From Lepidostoma basale (lineage: Eukaryota; Arthropoda; Insecta; Trichoptera; Lepidostomatidae), in NCBI GenBank assembly GCA_022606425.2, contig JAHDVF020000667.1:62001-126000 (forward strand): a stretch of DNA of 64,000 nucleotides, written 5' to 3'. The notes under the pieces were generated by a model. It saw nothing but the letters and a program-made list of their open reading frames with translations. It had not been told where the DNA came from and made no database searches. Position numbers and translations under genes: made by a program. Below, piece by piece: positions 9,339 to 19,785 of the stretch. Every line of letters begins with the position of its first letter. Position 1 is the stretch's first letter.

Positions 9339-9416
9339 TTTATTTTTACTTGTATTCCATGTGTTATTTTTGTATTTTAGTTAATTATAATTTTACTTAT
9401 TTTTACTTGTATATCT

Positions 9417-9900
9417 TATGTATGGAAGCGAACCATGGAACTGGCAAAAGAAAGATGAAAGTAGAATAAATGCAGTAGAAATGAGATCTCTCAGACGATA
9501 CTGTGTGGATACTCTGTGTATGATAGAGTGTCGAATGAAAATATAAGAAGTGAATGCGGTGCGAATGATGGTGTCATGAACAAAATAATGAAAGGATCAT
9601 TAAGATGGTTTGGACATATGGAAAGAATGAATGAAGAAAGAATGGTAAAAAAAATATATGTTAATGATATAAATGGAACCAGAAATAGAGGAAGACCGAG
9701 GAAAACGTGGCACGATCAAATAAATCAAATATTGAACGTCGGCCATGTGAGAAGTCAGAGAAATCGTCGCGCGTGCATGACACGATGTATGAATGTTGAG
9801 GAAACGAGAGAAATATGTCAGGAAAGAAAAGTGTGGCAGTCCATTCTTTCTGCCTACCCCTTCGAGGAGACGGCGTGATGGTTAATTAGTTAGTTAGTTA
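9417..9900 (+). mobile_element. L-TTAG LINE 3' end, subfamily A
   Basis: Starts in LMYGSEPWNWQ, with a frameshift near 9500, then an open frame 9516-9878 through GSLRWFGHMERMNEERMV, GRPRKTWHDQINQILNVG and ILSAYPFEETA. The tail is GATGGTTAATTAGTTAGTTA. It is 5'-truncated and looks young. Confidence 0.9.
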
Positions 9901-9987
9901 CTTGTATACCTTACTTATTTTTTCTCGTTTTTTTTATTACCTTAGATGGAGGTAAGCGTCGAGTATAAACCACACACATTTACTACC

Positions 9988-10025
9988 CTGAAGATGGAGA
10001 CTGCACAGACCCCCGAAACATTGCT
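9988..10025 (+). ncRNA. Hammerhead-like core, decayed
   Basis: CTGAAGA and CCGAAACATT are spaced as in the other sites, but stem II keeps only a short GG/CC pairing (TGGAG ... CCCC). It is a weak member of the group. Confidence 0.25.
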
Positions 10026-10194
10026 CGAAGAGGATGCCGAGAAACAAGGATTTACCCAAGATCCCAGGTAACATATTTAAATCAACCCTTATAACTATCC
10101 ATATACGTGAATTCTTAATTTAAATAGTGTCCTTCTTGCTGTAATATTTTATATACATGTATTCTTATATACATACTTACCTGTTTCATAATAG

Positions 10195-10720
10195 TGATCA
10201 AATCAAATCAAATCAAATCAGTTTATTAACTCAAGAGATATTACAAACAGAAAAATGTTTAAGGCATCTATTGAGTACAGGTAAAATATTATAAAAATAC
10301 ATCATAGTACCAGGAACGCATTAGAGATGGTTCGACATTAGGAAGACAAAATACTTTCTAAAGTCAAGAGTATTTGTCTCCTGAACTTACCTTCACTAAT
10401 ATGAAAGACGTCGATCTCCGAGGAGACCACGTTCAGCACACTAATTCCTCTTCCCACCGGTGTCACCAGAGGCTGATTGGTTTTGGTGGCCGGTAGGTAA
10501 AACAATCTGTGCTGTCGCTGTCGGAGAAATCTATCAGGGACAAAAAGACCAACACCCTCTAGCACGGCCGAGTTCTCGAAATATCCCCTGATTAATTTAA
10601 AGAAATTGGTAATGAGATTCCCATCTCTTCGAAGCTGTAAAGAATTGGTTCCAAGCATTCCTAAAAGAAATGCCGTGGGATAGAGTCACGGATAACTACA
10701 ATACTCCCTCATGTAGAGAT
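10195..10720 (-). mobile_element. (TGATT)n-tailed LINE C-terminus
   Basis: The minus-strand ORF 10658-10338 reads NFFKLIRGYFENSAV, VPDRFLRQRQHRLFYLPATK, ISVLNVVSSEIDVFHIS and FRRQILLTLE, the usual C-terminus of a non-LTR RT ORF. It ends in (TGATT)n. Sisters: 33641, 37835, 40516, 44020 and 52075. 5'-truncated. Confidence 0.85.
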
Positions 10721-10806
10721 ACCTCAGAAATGATCACAGTTGTAACTCGTCTTAAGCTTAATTTTTACTATTACAGTTATAACGTTCTTAGATTTATGTT
10801 AAGTGT

Positions 10807-11215
10807 CTAACTAACTAACTAACCATCAAGCTGTCGCGACGAAAGGGGTAGGGAGAAATAACGGATTGCCACACTTTTTTTCTGACATATTTCTCTCGAT
10901 TCCTCAATTTATACATCGTGTCATGCACGCGCGTCGATTTCTCTGACTCTTCACGTGACCGACATTCAATATTTGGTTTTTCTCGGTCTTCTTCTATTTC
11001 TAGTTCCATTTACATCGTTAACATATACTTTTTACCAATCTTTCTTTCTTATGTGTCCAAACCATCTTAATGATCTTTTCATTATTCTATATTTTCATTC
11101 GACACTCATACACAGAGTATGTCTATCATACACGGAGTATGCACACATATTCGTCTAAGAGATCTCATTTCTACTGCATTTATTCTACTTTCATCCTTCT
11201 ATCGCCAGTTCCGTG
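10807..11215 (-). mobile_element. L-TTAG LINE 3' fragment, rearranged
   Basis: The minus strand starts near the GNWR-like WNWQ segment and ends GATGGTTAGTTAGTTAG. The middle is shortened and GRPRKTW is lost (PNIECRSREESEKS frame). Confidence 0.75.
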
Positions 11216-11740
11216 AGTGTCTGTATTAAATAAAATGGAATTTATTCCGTCTATAACAAATAAATGAAACCTTGAAAATCTACTTAATTTGCAATAATCG
11301 TGTAATATTTGGTAATGCCCTAGCAAGGTGAAAGACGCCTCTGACAAAAAATTGTAATAATACTGACGTTTTCAAAAATATTAAAAATGTGAATTTCGGG
11401 TTTTCGATTGACGTTCATAAAATTTATCATATATATACGGTAGAGGTCGCATTCCCAAATAACTTTGTTATAAATGTAACGAAATCAACGACGAAATAAC
11501 GAACCGCTACACCGCAAGGGTTGAAAGGACACGAAGCTGGATTTACCCCTCAACTTTCGTTATACGCATTTCAACCCCTTAGATCGGAAAAAGTATTTAC
11601 GAAAATTAAAAAAATATACATTTAATTAGGTATTTAATAGTATTTAGTTAGCCTTTTAAGAGCTGTTTATTTTTAAATCATATTTAAAAACTATTTAATT
11701 GAAACACTGTTATAATAGCACAATTGATTTAATTTATATG
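11216..11740. other. AT-rich spacer
   Basis: No supported gene. The stretch around 11480-11590 (AACGAACCGCTACACCGCAA) is less AT-rich and not repeated elsewhere in the window. Confidence 0.45.
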
Positions 11741-11745
11741 AAATT

Positions 11746-11788
11746 GTCGCGACAGCTGTTTCGCTAACCAATGTTTAGCATCATTAGG
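11746..11788 (-). ncRNA. Hammerhead-like core, family J
   Basis: The minus strand reads CTAATGA, T, stem II GCTAA-ACATTGG-TTAGC, GAAA, CAGCTG, TC. Position G5 of the core is A here. The same family at 55310 has the intact CTGATGA. Flanks match the J palindromes. Confidence 0.4.
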
Positions 11789-11867
11789 TGTTACAATCAA
11801 TTGATGATGCAAACATTTTTTAGAGAAACAATTTCATAGAAAATATATCTATTTGTTTTTGAATGTA

Positions 11868-12420
11868 TACCAATACTTGTAGACAAATACTGGATTTTAC
11901 CCATTGCGGGTTAATCATTTTTAAGGATTAAATGTATCTCAATAGAGACGAAGATGTAAATTGTTTTTTTTTTGGAAACAGAATATGGTGGTCGAGGCGT
12001 TTACAGGACTTATGACCTATCATTGGTTGGGTTAAGCGATCGCTTTATGGGAACAACATCCCCATTCCTCCCTTCTTACGACCACCACATCTGACAAATT
12101 TTTGAAAGATTTATATACTCTACTATGTTGAGACACACTTCACATTTTTTAGGTTAATCTACACTAGCGCCATCTATTTAGAATATTTGTAAGCATTAAG
12201 CAGAAATTCTTTATTAATGCAATGTGAAAGGCTTCGCAATTATCATACATTGCTAGACAACGCCTGGAGATCAAATCTCCAACTTTTATGCTTCTAACTT
12301 GGACCAGTTTTGATACAATTTGGTTTTTGAACGTATACAAATACTTGTAGACAAATACTGGATTTAATATTTATAGAACAATTTACATCTTCCTCTCTAT
12401 TGAGATACAATTAATCCTTA
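11868..12420. mobile_element. Long-TIR MITE
   Basis: Arms ATGTATCTCAATAGAGACGA (from 11931) and TCTATTGAGATACAATTA (to 12413) face each other around a centre sharing GCGCCATCTA with the other copies. An outer piece with TACTTGTAGACAAATACTGG occurs at 11880 and again, in the same orientation, at 12345, so the copy is rearranged. Confidence 0.75.
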
Positions 12421-12430
12421 ATAAATTAAA

Positions 12431-12556
12431 TCTAACTAACTAACCATCGAGCCGTTTCCCCGGAGGGTTAAGCACAGAATATGGAGTGCCATACCGATTT
12501 GTCCTGACATACCTCTCTTGATTCTTCCACATTCATACATTGTAACATCATGTAGG
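12431..12556 (-). mobile_element. L-TTAG LINE tail, subfamily B
   Basis: Minus-strand last ~125 bp: the NVEESREVCQDKS-type segment, then CGGCTCGATGGTTAGTTAG. 5'-truncated. Confidence 0.75.
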
Positions 12557-12595
12557 CGCTCTCAAAGTCATCACTGCAAATATAAATATTTCAAT

Positions 12596-13120
12596 TACAG
12601 CAAAGATGGCATTACATAATGAAGTACTAGTGCCAACCCTTATGTATGGAAGTGAAATTGGAGCTGGCAAAAAAATATGAAAGTAGAATAAATGCCGTAG
12701 AAATGAGATCACTGAGACGAATGTGCGGGAAAACCATATATGATAGAATACCGAACGACGAAATATATAAGAAATGTAAGGCAGATGATTGCATCATATG
12801 TAAAATTAAAAAAGGATCCTTGAGATAGTTTAGACAAATGGAAAGAATGGACGAGAGAAAAATTGTTAAAATATTGTACACAAGTAGTGTGAGTGGAAGC
12901 CGCGGAAGACCAAGAAAAGCATGGCATGACCAAATTAATGAAATACTAAAAGGCGGCCACATTCCAAGTCGGCAAAATCGACGAGCGTGCATGTTACGAT
13001 GTATGAATATGGAGGAATCTAGAGAGGTATGTCAGTACATAACGGTATAGTGGTCCATCCTCTCTGCCTACCCTTCTCGGGAAACGGCCTGATGGTAAGT
13101 TAGTTATTTAGTTAGTTAGT
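12596..13120 (+). mobile_element. L-TTAG LINE 3' half, subfamily B
   Basis: Open segments at 12646-12828 and 12838-13050 are separated by one in-frame stop (TAG at 12826). They read MRSLRRMCGKTIYDRIPNDE and TSSVSGSRGRPRKAWHDQIN. A small deletion in the WNWQ segment shifts the frame earlier. The tail is GATGGTAAGTTAGTTATTTAGTTAG. Confidence 0.85.
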
Positions 13121-13559
13121 ATCGAAAAATATTTTTTTATATTGTGTTCCAAATTTAAATCAAAAGCGAACGTTTAATCACGCCATACTAGTAACGGCAG
13201 ATTGAAGAACCCTCTACCACTCAGCAGCTTAGCAAGTTTACAACAAACGTTAATTAAAAATCGCAACGTTCTTAATTTGAATTCGGTTTCGGCACTCGGC
13301 CGTCGGCGGCGCTAGTAGCGTCCGTGATCTGAGCAGATTTAGCCAATCAGAGCCAAGAGATCACTCCACCGGCTGCGGATGGTACTACACCGTAATGGCG
13401 GGAGAAGTGATTATTCGCTAATGGCAACACTTGAGAATGTAGCGTTAAATTCTGCGAGTGCCTTCCGTGTTATGTGACGTTCTGATGGGTATATTGTGCG
13501 GCACCAAATTCGGTTTATTTTGGTGCCCAGAATTGCCCCACATAAGCATTTCAATAATA
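13121..13559. other. Unique GC-richer spacer, possible host DNA
   Basis: 13270-13460 is GC-rich for this window, contains a CCAAT-type word (AGCCAATCAGAGCC) and does not recur. A host promoter or exon is conceivable. I find no convincing ORF. Confidence 0.3.
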
Positions 13560-14185
13560 TACATACATACCTGCGACCTTATGAATATACATACCTGGGA
13601 CACAATATTCGATTGGGCCGAGAAAACCAAACCGCAGAGCTAAAAAGAAGAATTGCGCTAGGCTGGGCAGTTTTCGAAAACATAGGTTACATCCTTAAAA
13701 ACCGGAAAATACTGATCAACTTAAAAAGAAAAATCTATGAAGCCTGCGTTCTGCCAGTTGGTACTTATGGTCTTGAAACTATAACATTGTCCAAACAAAG
13801 TGTCGAAAAACTACGAGTGACCCAAAGAGCCATGGCAAGAGCCATGTTAGGAATAAGCCTAAGAGACAGAGTCAGAAACGATACGGTGAGAGAAAAAACA
13901 AAGGTCACTGATGTCATCCACCGGGTGGCGACTCTAAAATGGCAATGGGCAGGTCACGTAGCCAGAAGCTCAGATGAAAAGTAGACAAGAAGACTGCTGA
14001 CTTGGAGACCGTGGACGCCAAAGAGAAGTGCAGGGCGACCGCATCTACGGTGGAAGGATGATCTAACAGACACGTCGGAATAACCTGGATGTAGTGTGCA
14101 CAGAACAGAGTGACTTGGAAGCGAATGGAGAAAGCCATTGTCCAGGAGTAGAAAGCCTTTGTCCGGGAATAGGCTGAGGAAGAAG
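13560..14185 (+). mobile_element. RTE-like LINE C-terminal relic, (GAA)n tail
   Basis: Reads YTYLGHNIRLGRENQ, LKRKIYEACVLPVGTYGLET, RAMLGISLRDRVRN, ATLKWQWAGHVARSSDEK, a TAG stop at 13982, then SAGRPHLRWKDDL and a GAAGAAGAAG tail. It is a dead 5'-truncated copy. A close relative is at 59822-60085. Confidence 0.85.
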
Positions 14186-14299
14186 AAGTAGAATAAGCAT
14201 TTCAAAGTTCTCCTGTATCAAAGACGATTCGTCTTCAAAACGACCCAGCATTCAAGATAGTTTTCTTGAGATGCAACTATATCAAATTTGTGAACAAAC

Positions 14300-14432
14300 A
14301 TACGAGAGTGGACCGGCATCCTAAGTGTGAAGGAGCCGTTCTGAGCGTCGCAGGACAGGAACAGGTTCGCCGAGGTGATCGCCAACGTTGGGGGAACCCG
14401 ACAGGGCACTTGAAGAAGAAGAAGTTATGCAA
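14300..14432 (+). mobile_element. LINE 3' end (GWGNPTGHLK type)
   Basis: Reads RHPKCEGAVLSVAGQEQ..., RWGNPTGHLKKKK, the same C-terminus as 44545-45060 on the minus strand. Only the last ~130 bp remain. Confidence 0.65.
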
Positions 14433-14810
14433 CAACAAAAAACCACTCATGGGTTCAGTATAATGCAAATATTTTAGCTATTAAACATCAAATAGTGGGG
14501 GGGTTGTGGAGGAATTATTTAACACAATTAAAGATATAAAAGTTTTCTTCCAAGTCGAATCTCGGCAGAACATATGTATATATGAAAAGAAGTCGAAAAA
14601 TCCCGCCGGGAAATCAGGGCTTTTAACAAACATATTAAGGGATTAACTTATTACGAATACGGAAATAGGGGATGAATGCGGGACCCGGGATCAGAACGGC
14701 GACCCTTGTAGTGTTTACCTGCTTTAAGGTCGGCTGATTCTTCACCCTGTCCCGTATTATCCTGGATGGGGACATTGCAGTGGCAGGACGTATCGATAGA
14801 TTATTACTAA
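14433..14810. other. Spacer with a tRNA-like stretch
   Basis: On the minus strand around 14758-14680, GGGACAGGGTGAAGAATCAG ... GTTCTGATCCCGGGTCCC resembles a box B-bearing SINE head with terminal GGGAC/GTCCC pairing. Box A is weak. I see nothing else here. Confidence 0.3.
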
Positions 14811-15450
14811 AAAATTACTTATTAACTGTTTAAATAAAAACTCCGTTATAAAATATCCCAATTGATTATATTTCTTTCGAAATTTTCGCGACGGCTGTCT
14901 CTCTAACCGATGTTAGCATCTCATGATTTAATTGTATCTCAATAGAGACGAAGATGCAAATTGGAAACTGAATATGGTTGATCAAGGTGTTTACAGGACT
15001 TATGACCTGTCATTGGTTAGGTTAAGCGCACGCTTTATGTAATTACAACATTCCCCATTCCACCTTTCTTTATTACCATGTATGACAATTTTTTGGAAGT
15101 TGTATATACTCGTATGTTAAAGTCCTATGCCAGATTTCACATGTCAGTTTCAATGTGCCATCTATGAAGATTTTGATTACATATGTTAATCTTTTTAAGA
15201 TTACTCTATATATAATCTACATACTAACGCCATCTATGGAGATTTATGTTTATTAAGCATTAAGCAGAATATCTTTTTAACTCGATTGGAATGGCTTTAG
15301 ATGTTAGCATCTTTAGGTCTTACAATCAATTAAACTGTTTTTCCAACCGTTAAAAGTTTAGTTTATTGTAAAACTTGACGATGCGTACATCGGTTGGCGA
15401 AACAGCTGTCGCGACAATATCAAAAGAAATATAATCCAGTTTTTATTTAA
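14811..15450. repeat. Family J palindrome split by a MITE
   Basis: Arms CTGTTTAAATAAAAACTC...TTTCGCGAC (14825-14895) and GTCGCGACAATATC...TTTTTATTTAAACAG (15408-15452) are inverted. The uninterrupted order is visible at 11741-11800. ATGTTAGCATCT flanks the insertion at 14910-14921 and 15301-15312. Confidence 0.7.
14931..15299 (+). mobile_element. MITE, left arm only
   Basis: Begins ATTGTATCTCAATAGAGACG and follows the MITE family through TTAAGCGCACGCTTTATG and the TAACGCCATCTATG words. The right inverted arm is absent. It is a truncated or solo-arm member. Confidence 0.75.
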
Positions 15451-15539
15451 ACAGTAGTGGCAATGTTTAAGGCATAATATAATAATGACGAATTTAAAAA
15501 AAATTAACACGAATGTAAACGTATGTTTTTTTAAAGTTA

Positions 15540-15655
15540 TATTTTATTTTATGTGAATGACACGTTTCGCCGGTCTAAGACATTAGCGCATTTAATAATG
15601 CCTTAGATAGGCGAAACGCGTTATTGACAAAAAATATTATAAAATTGCTATAAAA
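15540..15655. repeat. Foldback family M with mirrored cores
   Basis: GTGAATGACACGTTTCGCC (left) and GGCGAAACGCGTTATTG (right) face each other over TAAGACATTAGCGCATTTAA. Both halves hold GCC...GGC-GAAA-CG(T/C)G-T(C/T), a decayed hammerhead-like order. Confidence 0.55.
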
Positions 15656-15661
15656 CAGAAC

Positions 15662-15916
15662 ATGCCGTCTCGCCGAAGGGGTAAGCAGAAATAATGAACT
15701 GCTACACATTTCTTTTCTGACATATTTATCTCGCTTCCTCAACATGCATACATCGTGTCATGCACGCGCGTCGATTTCTCTGACTCCTCACGTGGACGAC
15801 ATTCAATATCTGATTTCTTTGTTCGTGTCGCGTTTTCCTCTGTCTTCCTTTATTTCTAGTTCCATTTACCATTCTTTCTTCATTTATTCTATCCATGTGT
15901 CCAAACCATCTTAATG
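15662..15916 (-). mobile_element. L-TTAG LINE 3' fragment
   Basis: Minus-strand GSLRWFGHMDRINEER-like start (15916) to CCCCTTCGGCGAGACGGCATG. The (TTAG)n tail is absent, and a GRPRKT segment is partly duplicated or shifted. Decayed. Confidence 0.75.
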
Positions 15917-16135
15917 AAAAATAAAATATGTAACGTTTTATTTTATATTATACTTTGTATACAACACTTATATTTATTAAAAAAAAAATTAATATCAAAC
16001 ATGTTTCGGACTAACCAGCGATATTATATAAATATTATAAAATTGGTTACAAATATGGTCGGTTTTGACAGATGTTATAATGATTTATTTTGGAACGTTT
16101 ATGCTATTGTTATAACAAATAATATTAAAATTATT

Positions 16136-16700
16136 CTTCTTCTTCTTCTTTTTGTCCTGTCACACCTCCGTGGTGCATAGGGCCTCAAGGAATCTTCTCC
16201 ACCCGACTCTATCGCATGCCTGATGCTTAACATCGTCCCAAGTGAGACCTGCTGCCTTAACCTCGTCCTGCAGGGTTCTTCTCCAGGTGGCTCTAGGTCT
16301 GCCTCGCTTTCTCTTTCCCCCCATAGGGGACCAGTCTAGTGCGCCCTGAGCGATGCAGGCTGGGTTCCGTCTCAGAGTGTGACCGATCCACTGCCATTTG
16401 CGCCTAGCGACTTGTTCTCTAATTGGCTTTTCGCCTGCTATGGTCCAGAGAATGGCATTTGACACTGTTTGGGGCCAATAGATTTTGAATATTGAGCGAA
16501 GGCACCTATTTATAAACACCTGGAGTTTACCAATAACGTCTGCGGTAGACTTCCAAGTCTCACATCCGTACAGCAGTACGCTTTTAACGTTACTGCTGAA
16601 TACTTGGAGCTTGAGCTTTCTCGAAATGATACCGGAGCGCCATACAGGGCGAAGCATAGCGAAAGCTCCCCTTGCCTTGTCAAGGGGAGCTTGCCTTGTC
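16136..16700 (-). mobile_element. LINE C-terminal domain, (GAA)n tail
   Basis: The open minus-strand frame 16702-16160 reads MTRQAPLDKARGAFAMLRPV, LQVFSSNVKSVLLYGCETWK, RKWQWIGHTLRRNP, GRPRATWRRTLQDEV and FLEALCTTEV. The tail is (GAA)n at 16136-16153. The frame is undamaged over 180 codons, so this copy is fairly young. It is 5'-truncated before the RT core. Confidence 0.88.
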
Positions 16701-16795
16701 AATATTAAAATTAATACATTTAAAATAATATTTTAAAGTTCTTATTTGGGGTTCAGGTATTAACTTACAACAAAGGAAATAAAACAAAGATAGTA

Positions 16796-17125
16796 TGTTT
16801 CATCATCATCAGCCGTCTGTCATCCACTGCTGAATGTAGGCCTCTCCCAAAGCCCTCCACCGCCCCCTATCCATTGCCGCTCCCATCCATCCATGTCCAG
16901 CAATCCTCTTCAGATCGTCGGTCCAGCGGGCAGGGGGACGTCCAACTCTACGGAATCCTGTACGCGGTCTCCACTCCAGAACCCGTCTTCCCCATCGGCT
17001 GTCGGTTCTCCGACAGATATGGCCAGCCCACCGCCACTTCAGCCCGCCTATCCGTAGAGCCACCTCAGTCACCTTGGTTTGTTGTCGAATAAATTCGTTT
17101 CTAAATCTATCCCTCAAGGTTATTC
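16796..17125 (-). mobile_element. RTE LINE 3' end, (ATG)n tail
   Basis: The open minus frame 17117-16809 reads MRDRFRNEFIRQQTKVTEVA, LKWRWAGHICRRTDSRWGRR, GRPPARWTDDL and YIQQWMTDG*, then GATGATGATGAAA. It is intact over 102 codons. Relatives: 35290-36330 (+) and 40621-40935 (-). Confidence 0.88.
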
Positions 17126-17519
17126 CAAGGTTACAGGTATGTTTGGTGAAAGCTAGAAAAATATTATATTTATTCTGAGATAGCTAACCATTGTATTGAA
17201 TTTGACCATAGTTTTGATAAAAATGACACATAATTTCTACACACAGTTAACAAATAAATAAATGAAACAAACTTGAAAATTTTGAAATCGTCAAGTCGGT
17301 GAAATTGAGTGAAAACATAATTAATAATCAGATGCCTCCTTTTACTCCTTTCTCCTTAAATACTTTGTCTACATTTAATCTCCCAAGCTCCCATTCCCAA
17401 TCAAATGCAAATTAATCATTTATCAATTTCGATATAAATTATGTCTTTTCAAATGTATTACTATTTTTTATATTTTTGTATATTATCATCATGTGTTATT
17501 ATTATTTAATATTATTTAT
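17126..17519. other. AT-rich spacer
   Basis: No gene supported; long A/T-rich stretches. Confidence 0.45.
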
Positions 17520-17990
17520 TTGTTCTTACTGTACTTGTACTGTACTATAATTAGTACTTATACCAAATAGCCCCGGTTAATTTTTAAATTTGAATTATTG
17601 TATTGAATTTTAAATGCGTTTTTATATAATTCTTTCATTGTTTAGTTTTTATTATATTTTTACACCTGAAGGCCGTGCCACACTGTTTGAAACAAACTCT
17701 CCACAGGGGTGACCTTGGTGGAGAACTGTGGAGCGCACGGTTGGTGTAGCGTCCACATACTGTTGTAAACAAGCTCTCCACATGTGGAATGCGTGTTTAA
17801 ACGGTGGATCCACACGCATACTATGCGAGTCCGTCCACAAAGTTTGTTGAAAGTCAAACGAATTTTGGTTTCAAACAAGTGTCTACACAGTTTTAAACCA
17901 CCGGGGGAGACCGATGTGGAGAGCTTGTTTAAAACAGTGTGGCACGGCTTTGAAGATGGAGGTATCCTCCGAAATATGTCGTGTTTTTAA
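17520..17990 (+). repeat. Family H terminus with hammerhead-like core, split by an inverted-repeat element
   Basis: The flank TTTAATTTTTAAATTTG...TTTTTACACCTGAAG is the reverse complement of 21000-21130. After the insert the core resumes as TTGAAGATGGAGG-TAT-CCTCC-GAAATATGTC (17950-17981). Stem II is perfect; one core C is T and stem III is altered. Confidence 0.65.
17672..17948. mobile_element. Non-coding inverted-repeat element inside family H
   Basis: GCCGTGCCACACTGTTTGAA at the left and AAAACAGTGTGGCACGGC at the right are inverted, with AACAAGCTCTCCACA also repeated inside. TGAAG flanks both sides, a possible short duplication. MITE-like; superfamily unknown. Confidence 0.65.
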
Positions 17991-17991
17991 A

Positions 17992-18275
17992 CTAACTAAC
18001 TAACTAACTTACCATCACGCCGTCTCCCCGGAGTGGTAGGCAGAAAGAATGGAACGCCACACTGTTTTGTCCTGACATACGTCTCTCGATTCCTCTACAT
18101 TCATACATCTTGTCATGCACGCACGTCGATTTTTCCGACTCCTCACGTGACCGACATTCAATATTTGATTGATTTGATCGTGCCACGTTTTCCTCGGCCT
18201 TCCTCTATTTCTAGCTCCGTTCACGCCGTTTACATATACCTTCTTTACCATTCTGTCTTCACTCATTCTTTCGTG
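17992..18275 (-). mobile_element. L-TTAG LINE 3' end, subfamily C
   Basis: The open minus frame 18266-18015 reads MSEDRMVKKVYVNGVNGARN, RGRPRKTWHDQINQILNVGH, CMTRCMNVEESRDVCQDKTV, then AYHSGETA. The tail is GATGGTAAGTTAGTTAGTTAGTT. Young, 5'-truncated. Confidence 0.9.
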
Positions 18276-18683
18276 TTTTTAAATATTTTTTTAATAATTA
18301 GTGGATGTAAATTTTTTTTTTCCAATTTCCTAAGTATATATAATATTTATTTCCCTACGCCACTGAGTAGTAACCTAGTTTAGGCACGTATTAATGATGT
18401 ATAAGCTTAGTGGATTATGCATAAATTAAGTAGATAAGTAAATAATGAGATATTTGGGCAAAAATATTTCATATTTTGTAGAAGCTTGTATTTCATTAAT
18501 TAATCGTTTTCGTATTAAGAAAAAGGCAAATCTAATAACCTTATATTAGTTTGGGAAAATCCCATTTGAATCTAAACCTGGTTTCCAGACAATGTTAATG
18601 TATTTTCTATTTTCAGATTCATATTTTCTAGGTTTATCGTTGTTAATGTTTATTACAGAAAATTCTTGTCAGAACTTCATTGT
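18276..18683. other. AT-rich spacer
   Basis: No supported feature. Confidence 0.45.
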
Positions 18684-19045
18684 AACTAACTAACTAACTA
18701 ACCATCACGCCGTCTCCCCGAAAGGGTAGGCGGAAAGAATGGACTGCCACACTTTAATCGATGCGGCACTAAATCCTTCTCTTTTCGCCATCGCGAGAGA
18801 CGCGGTGTGATGGGTTGCGAACCTCATCGCCACCAATAGGCATCTCCCGCGCACACTTCGATCGTTCAACGTCTACATAATAAATCTAAAACAAATTATC
18901 TGAAATACAATGATATAAAATAAAATAACAAAGAAAAATAATTTAACACATAATGTTATTTTAGACGGAGCACTTGTCGTCAGCTGGGCGATCCGGACAT
19001 TTGTGTTTATTAAATTTTTATTCCACGTTATCCACTGTTTTTTTT
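18684..19045 (-). mobile_element. Hitchhiker element with L-TTAG 3' end, type 1 head
   Basis: On the minus strand the last ~65 bp (GTGTGGCAGTCCATTCTTTC ... GGCGTGATGG-TTAG repeats) equal the L-TTAG 3' end. Upstream is an unrelated head: CATCACACCGCGTCTCTCGC, GGCGAAAAGAGAAGGAT and GATGAGGTTCGCAACCC (a weak box B-like word). The copy at 31527 is nearly identical for more than 300 bp. Confidence 0.8.
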
Positions 19046-19059
19046 TTTCAATTTACTAA

Positions 19060-19540
19060 CTAACTAACTAACTTACCATCACGCCGTCTCCCGAAAGGGT
19101 AGGCAGAAAGAATGGACTGCCACATTTTAACCGATACGGCACTCCATCCTTCTCTTTTCGCCCCGCGGGAGACGCGGTGTGTAATAGTAATTAGGCACTT
19201 AAAACAATCCAACACCAGCAAGAACTTAACAACAATGTTATTGAAGAATTTATTCAAATTGTCATTGGAACAAATGAAAAATTTATTTTTACACCTGTCA
19301 AAATTCTTTTTATAAACGAAAAAACTTATATAATTTTAACACCAAAACAGCAAAAACGTATTTTTGTCACAAATAACTATCATAAAGAGCGGCAATAATC
19401 AAATTGACCAAAACAATTCACTTCTACACGAAATATCTCCAAATTGACGGGAGCACCATATGAACCAAACCAAATTTTCAAAATCAGAACCAATTCCAAT
19501 ACTTTTAATTATTGTATCGAATTTTAAATGCGTTTCTATA
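19060..19540 (-). mobile_element. Hitchhiker element with L-TTAG 3' end, type 2
   Basis: Same ~65-bp L-TTAG 3' end and GGCGAAAAGAGAAGGATGG head. The part next upstream is AT-rich (AGTGCCTAATTACTATTACA, CAATGACAATTTGAATAAAT), shared with 31885-32000 and 55940-56200. The type 1 insert of ~230 bp is absent here. Confidence 0.75.
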
Positions 19541-19554
19541 TTAGTCTTTCTAGA

Positions 19555-19740
19555 GGGGTAGGCAGAGAGGATGGATTGCAAAATTGTTCTATCCTGACAT
19601 AATTCTCGCGACTCTTCTACATTCACACATCGTGACATGCACGCTCGTCGATTGTTCCTACTTCGAACATGGCCGCCTTTCAGTAATTGATTAATTTTTG
19701 AATGAAATGTTTTCCTTGGCCTTCCTCGACTTCTTAGGTG
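19555..19740 (-). mobile_element. L-TTAG LINE 3' fragment, subfamily B
   Basis: Minus-strand LRSRGRPRKTFHSKINQLLK, SRNNRRACMSRCVNVEESRE, then CCTACCCCTCTAGAAAGAC. The tail is lost. Confidence 0.75.
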
Positions 19741-19785
19741 GGAAGAGCAATTAGTCTGCTGAACGCGGTCTCCTCGCAAGTCTGG
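19738..19785 (+). mobile_element. (TGATT)n LINE scrap
   Basis: GGTGGGAAGAGCAATTAGTC and TGAACGCGGTCTCCTCG match the same segment at 37880 and 52275. Only ~50 bp are left. Confidence 0.6.

Noticed and set aside
9880..9900. Telomere-like repeats (TTAG/TTAGG)
   Set aside because: The TTAG runs are short, always at the L-TTAG 3' end, and lack the second G of the insect telomere repeat.
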